DNA of 64,000 bases from NCBI GenBank assembly GCA_019321725.1, contig CM033121.1, positions 14,322,001 through 14,386,000 on the forward strand, given 5' to 3'. Below, piece after piece: positions 59,479 to 64,000 of the stretch. This DNA comes from Paulownia fortunei. Taxonomy: Eukaryota; Streptophyta; Magnoliopsida; Lamiales; Paulowniaceae. Each line of letters starts with the position of its first letter. Within the stretch, counting starts at the first letter, position 1. The position numbers and the translations under genes are program-made. The notes below the pieces were generated by a model. That model searched no databases. It saw only the letters and a list, made by a program, of their open reading frames with translations, and had not been told where the DNA came from.

Positions 59479-60277
59479 CCTTTGCTAAGAGATGTGTTCC
59501 AAAGGTATTTTAGTAGTATGGGACTTTGTAGTATTTAAGTTTATAGGCCTATATGAATATTTTTATTGATATGTTAGTGTACTATGTCTACTATGATATA
59601 TGTGAATGTCACCTGCCTTAGATTAACCTATTTACACAGACAATCGCCCTAGCACTTTGATAGTGAGTAGGATGATACTCATATATTATGTTCACACCAT
59701 TGGGAGAGGCGCGAATGATCGCCTTGGCGCTTGGAATATCTAGAAAGGTTAAGGATTAATTTTTAGTCACCTTGGCTTAAGGCTAAGATGAGATCATACT
59801 TGATTAATTATGAAGTATGTCCAAACTTCATAAAAGCCTATCTGTAGCCGAATGTGCGAACTACTGAATGACACTTTGGAGAGTAACTTTTGGTGGTGCA
59901 GAGGTTAAGCGCTTAGATAGCGACTAGACAAAGATTCATATGATGTTAAGAGCGTGACATGCCCAAATTGAGTGGGAGCTCCATCATAGCATGTATTCAT
60001 ACTACATATGCTTTGAGACGACCTTGTAAGCGGAGTGACTAGATGGATCCTATTTTGTCACTTATGTGACCCCTTAATGTGTTTTTCAGACCTTTTTGGA
60101 CTCTAGACTATGTCATGAGGTATAAGCTTGATGACACTACTTTAGCATGTATCCAATAGCCATTTTTTATTTAATTTGTCGGAGCTTGATTAGGAAAGTT
60201 GTCAGGACAAAGTTGATCAACATGAGGGGCCGAGGAAGTGCTAAGTTGGTAACACTCTTTTGTTCTATGGCTCATAG
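59479..60277 (+). other. Copia 3' untranslated region, part 1
   Basis: AT-rich, no ORF of note. A fragment ctcatag at 60271-60277 ends in CATAG, the left target repeat of the solo LTR. Confidence 0.6.
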
Positions 60278-62594
60278 TGTAATGCCCAATTCTCTTCTAC
60301 ATAGCCAATAATAAATATCTTGCATGAATATGCATCTAATCAATGTGCATTATCAAATTATGGCATACAAATAGCATGACTGTACAAACATGAATAATTG
60401 TTATTATATTCTCCAATTATGTTTTAACATGCATTAGTAATCAAACTTTTATTTCTTGATTTAACATATTCCTTAAGTACATTTTTTTAGTGAAAAGCTC
60501 GGTATTTCAATTAAGAAAGATTGATGTGTTGAATGGTCATAAAATAAATTATTTGTATTGTTCCATACTTGTTACATTCTAAAGTGATTATTTAACTAAA
60601 TATTTGTTTTAAATATGTTACATTTGTCTAAGAACTAAAAGTATGCAAAATGGTGTAATTTGATTGGTTGGTTGACTAGGTTGCATGAAATCATTTTAAA
60701 CTGCATTACACTTGATTATAACACCAAAGCATCAATTTTTGTCATCTCCTTGGCCCATGAATGTGGCTTTTGGCATAAGAAAACACCAAGAATGATGCAA
60801 CCAATCATCACCCTCCACTCACCTCTCTTTGAAAGGTCAAATAAATCATTTTCATCCATATTTCTTATGGAAGCACCTCAAAAATGACCAGCCCTTATTC
60901 TCCTAAGTTTCTCCCAAATTTCTGCACTCTCATACTCACAAAAATTGAATTTAATCCATAGGAATCTATAGAACACAAACTAGAACAAGTTTCCACCCAT
61001 TTTAAACTTGAAAACCGTTGATTTTGAAGCTTAATTCCAACTTAATCAAGGTATATTCTTTTTCAATGTTTCTTATGATGAATTTGTAGTATCTTGGATG
61101 GTTACATGTTTTAGTATTTTTTGCATGATTGAAAACTTAAGTAGATTACACTTGAAGCCAAAACCAAGCTAGTTAAGCTAGTTTTTAGCAAAATTAATAT
61201 TCTTGTGAAATATGCTTAATTTACTTATTTCTATTAATCTTGTAATGCTTATATTATGTTTGGAAGTTCCTATGAATGATTGAAAATAATAGCAATTAGT
61301 TTACTTAATTGAAGGTTACAATCAATTTAAGTTAGAACCGAGTTTACGTTATGTTAAATTGGACTGTGTGCATGTTTTAAGGGATGCCCTAATAATTATG
61401 TTTGAATTATTAGTTATTTAATGGCTGTCCTAATGTTTAATATCTTGAATTAGTAGTAAAATATAGAGTATGCATTATTTTTAAGGTTATGTAATTGATA
61501 TGGAATTGTTTACAAAAGATTGAAAAGTGTATATGAACTTTAACTAGAATAGACTAAATGATTTAAAAAAAGGATATTAAATGGTATATGATTCGATTAT
61601 GTTAGGCTTTAACACATCCTATCTTCCAAGTAAATTGATCTTTTCACTTGCCACAAAGTGGACTTGAGGTAAGTTGAAACTTTCATTTGCTGTATCACAA
61701 GAATCATATAATGTTTGTTCATATTTTAATGTGATTGTTATTGTTTGTCAAATGATGAAATGTTTGACGCATTTATGGTTCATGAAGCATGACACTATTA
61801 AGAATATAATGAGGTTTTTGAAAAGAAAGTATGGTACTTGATTGATGGTTGGGTAGACAAGGGATGCAGGAGGGATCGGCGGACTCAACAAATGGTGGCA
61901 AATACTTGAGGTTGAAAAATCAGTATAGGAAAGCCATAATGAATGAGATAGAATACGGCTAATACCTGAGGTTGAAAGACCAAGTATGGAAACCCCGTAT
62001 TAGTTCTCTTATTGGCCAATTATTATGAACAGGTTCTGAAAACCACGGTCTATCATTATGAAAGAAAGTTAGGTACCACACTTCAAGGGCTTAAAGAATT
62101 ATTTATGAAAGAAAGTTATTAAATTGAATAATACATTTAATCATTTATGTGATTTATATGTATGCTATTTGTTATTGCATCAGTTTCACCTTACTGAACC
62201 TTTAGCTCATTAGATTCATGTGATGCAGGTGGAAATGTACAAGTTTAGAGGTTGACTGAGTTTCCAGAGTGGCCAGACAGAGATTTGTTCATATGCCATG
62301 CTTTGAGCTGTTTTGTAGCATATTTTGAAAACTCTGTTTTGTTTTTAAATAAGCCGCTCTATTATGGTTTTGTAAACAAATGTACTTAATTTTTTATTTA
62401 TGTATATGATGTGTTTAAAATGAAATGAAACAACAAATGAATTCAAGTTCTTTCTCTTATAGCCAAAGAAAAAAGGGGAACTTTTATCAAAACCCTAACT
62501 CTAATATTGATGAAAAGTTAATATTTCTTAATTTAACAATAGTAACTTGTTTAGCTTTTGTTTAGATTCTACAGTTAGTTTAAGGGGTGTTACA
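60278..62594 (+). mobile_element. Solo gypsy LTR (element A/B family) in a copia 3' UTR, repeat CATAG
   Basis: Complete LTR of 2317 bases, from TGTAATGCCC to GGGTGTTACA. Flanked by CATAG at 60273-60277 and 62595-62599. Close to the solo copy at 49068-51360 along its whole length. Confidence 0.9.
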
Positions 62595-62912
62595 CATAGG
62601 TCGGCCGACTAAGTCAAAAATGCTTTTGACATAGTCATGAGCGTAGATATATAGCTGAGAGAGTCAAGCGTACTCTACTTATAATAGAGGGATTGGAGAT
62701 GCTTGATCTGGTGTGACCCCATAGTTTGGGGTACATAGAAGTTTTGAGTTGTAGAGTTATGTTAGTTAGGTGATGACTTAATATAACTCTTCTCACTTGT
62801 TCCTTTCTATCTTGGTTGTATACCTTATTCCCTATATGAAAGAAGATATGTGAGATGAGAACTATAGGGATATCAATCGAATGAGTTGAGTCAAATATAT
62901 AAGAGTGGGAGA
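62595..62912 (+). other. Copia 3' untranslated region, part 2, with polypurine tract
   Basis: Ends in aagagtgggaga (62901-62912), the copia polypurine tract. The 139-codon - strand ORF at 62635-63054 overlaps this and the LTR and has no known domain; it looks incidental. Confidence 0.7.
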
Positions 62913-63363
62913 TATTGGTACATTTTTTAATTGCATCCATATTTGTGATAACTTGGAGTCCAATTTGTATAAGGATAATGGTTATCAGGAACTTCTCCAA
63001 ATTGGACTCCAAGTGTGATAGGGATAGAGAGAATCTTTTTGTTATCTCTCCCATAGACTAGAAGATATCATAATGAGAAGTACTCTCAACTAATAGAATA
63101 CACTATCTCTCCTCCATATTTTCTCTCTATGTTTTTTCTTGTAGTATTACCAAAAACTTAGAAGTCTCCGAGGGCTTAAGGTGTGTTTATTAAAAATTGA
63201 TGAATGCTCTAGTAGTATTCACTGGAGTGAGAAGGACCATGATTCCATTTGGGAGGCTTATAGGCGAGCTGTTCATCAAGAGTAAATCAAAAGAATTTTC
63301 GTTGCTGAGGTAACATTGATTCACTTATTATTAATTGTCTCTCTAGGATTAGAATTACTTACA
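62913..63363 (+). repeat. Copia 3' LTR
   Basis: 451 bases, TATTGGTACA to TTACA. Nearly full match to the two-part 5' LTR (429 bases without the insert), with scattered differences. Confidence 0.85.
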
Positions 63364-63700
63364 ATTGCTTACCAAGCTAATAGTTTGAAAGTCTTTTTAC
63401 TTGACTGAATTAGTTTTCTCAAGGACCAAAGTGACAAAGTAAAATTAGCACTTTTACTAGAACCCCAATTGAGTGAAATTCAGTAAACACATTCATGAGT
63501 TCCTTGGACACCACGTCCTAGCAAGAGTGAAAGAAAACCATCATAAAACCATCAAGTCCAGTATCTTTAACCATGTTAAACACCACACCCTTTACCTACT
63601 CCTTAAAAGGCCTCTCTAGTCACACACACTAATCATTAGAAATAGGTTACTAGTCCAACCCCTAAATTATAGGTCAGTCTTCCCTTTTCATCTAGTTGTC
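63364..63700 (-). pseudogene. LINE reverse transcriptase, piece 1
   Basis: On the - strand: LDGFMMVFFHSC, a stop, DVVSKELMNVFTEFHSIGVL and, after a frame change, ISLVSN at 63364. This is the N-terminal part of an L1-type RT; the next residues, VYKIVA, resume at 51398. Confidence 0.75.
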
Positions 63701-63739
63701 ATTTAGGAGGATGACTAGAAAATGCCATAGTTTGTCATT

Positions 63740-64000
63740 ATTAGTTTTACACCAAGTTTACCAAGTTTATTTCCCATTGTTACACATCATGGACAAATTG
63801 AAGTTAATACCTTGTATGAGTCATTTTATGTCTTTAGCGTGTGAGTCTTGTCAATTAATCATACATTATCAAATGCCATTTGTACCAGTAAATCATATCT
63901 TGAAATCATTTTACTTTAGTGTATTCAATTGTTTGGGTTCCTAATCGTGTGCCTAAGTTAATTACATCTCTTTTCTATTTGAAACCTAGCCAGAAATGAA
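63740..64000 (+). pseudogene. Second copia element, pre-integrase fragment, runs off the window
   Basis: One frame has KLIPCMSHFMSLACESCQLI, with CESC at 63840-63851 as the second half of the integrase zinc site, then, after a frame change, VYSIVWVPNRVP at about 63917-63955, as in the start of copia integrase cores. Different subfamily from the copia at 51399. Confidence 0.65.

Larger units (their letters stand above)
51399..63363 (+). mobile_element. Complete but dead copia element with two solo LTRs inside
   Basis: 5' LTR 51399-51573 plus 53722-53975, primer site 53977, gag, protease, integrase, RT and RNase H in the copia order, polypurine tract 62901, 3' LTR 62913-63363. The 5' LTR is split by a solo copia LTR; the 3' untranslated region holds a solo gypsy LTR. 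Without those it is about 7.5 kb. LTRs start TATTGG (degenerate TG) and end TTACA or TTATA. The flanks GTTTC and ATTGC look like a diverged 5-base duplication. Confidence 0.85.

Noticed and set aside
62635..63054. 139-codon - strand ORF
   Set aside because: It covers the copia 3' UTR, polypurine tract and LTR in antisense and has no recognisable domain; the sense features explain the sequence.

Overview
This window looks like repeat-rich, AT-rich nuclear DNA of a flowering plant, probably a dicot. The species cannot be named from sequence alone. Almost all of it is nested and decayed LTR retrotransposons: Ty3/gypsy of the Athila, Tat and chromodomain Tekay/Del-like lineages, plus Ty1/copia. 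There are also pieces of a LINE. I found no intact ordinary host gene, no tRNA or rRNA gene and no CRISPR array. The many stops, frameshifts, truncations and solo LTRs suggest old heterochromatin.

Left part (1-15.8 kb): a copia-type LTR ends at 1812. An Athila-like element follows on the + strand: partial 5' LTR, degenerate tRNA-Asp-type primer site at 3372, broken gag, protease, RT, RNase H and integrase to about 8.9 kb, polypurine tract at 10901, then the start of a 3' LTR. Between its integrase and polypurine tract lies an intact, intronless 204-codon ORF of the LOG (cytokinin riboside 5'-monophosphate phosphoribohydrolase) family, 10118-10732. It looks like a host gene captured by the element. 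A copia LTR on the - strand cuts the 3' LTR at 11579. Beyond it lies a second, inverted Athila/Tat-type fragment (gag, primer site, LTR).

Middle (15.8-26.7 kb): remnants of Tat-type elements on the - strand, with a primer site at 19219 and an LTR with polypurine tract at 21901, rich in minisatellites. The clearest is a roughly 44-bp array at 23.4-24.0 kb. A 5'-truncated copia LTR with a degenerate primer site follows.

Right part (26.7-64 kb): three Tekay/Del-like elements on the - strand, called A, B and C. A and B are joined through a broken LTR. That LTR holds a copia gag fragment, a copia LTR and a GC-rich stretch resembling the first exon of a host gene. B is the best preserved. C has lost the end of gag and the protease. 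C lies at the edge of a LINE fragment (- strand), which also received a solo gypsy LTR (49068-51360, repeat AAAAC) and a complete but dead copia element (51399-63363). Inside that copia, a solo copia LTR sits in its 5' LTR (repeat CTATC) and a solo gypsy LTR in its 3' untranslated region (repeat CATAG). The window ends in another copia fragment.

Because the elements interrupt one another, the order of insertion can be read: LINE first, then copia, the solo gypsy LTR and element C into it, then solo LTRs into the copia, and B into C's 3' LTR. The genes do not work together as a pathway. The one unit with a possible host-type function is the LOG-like ORF.
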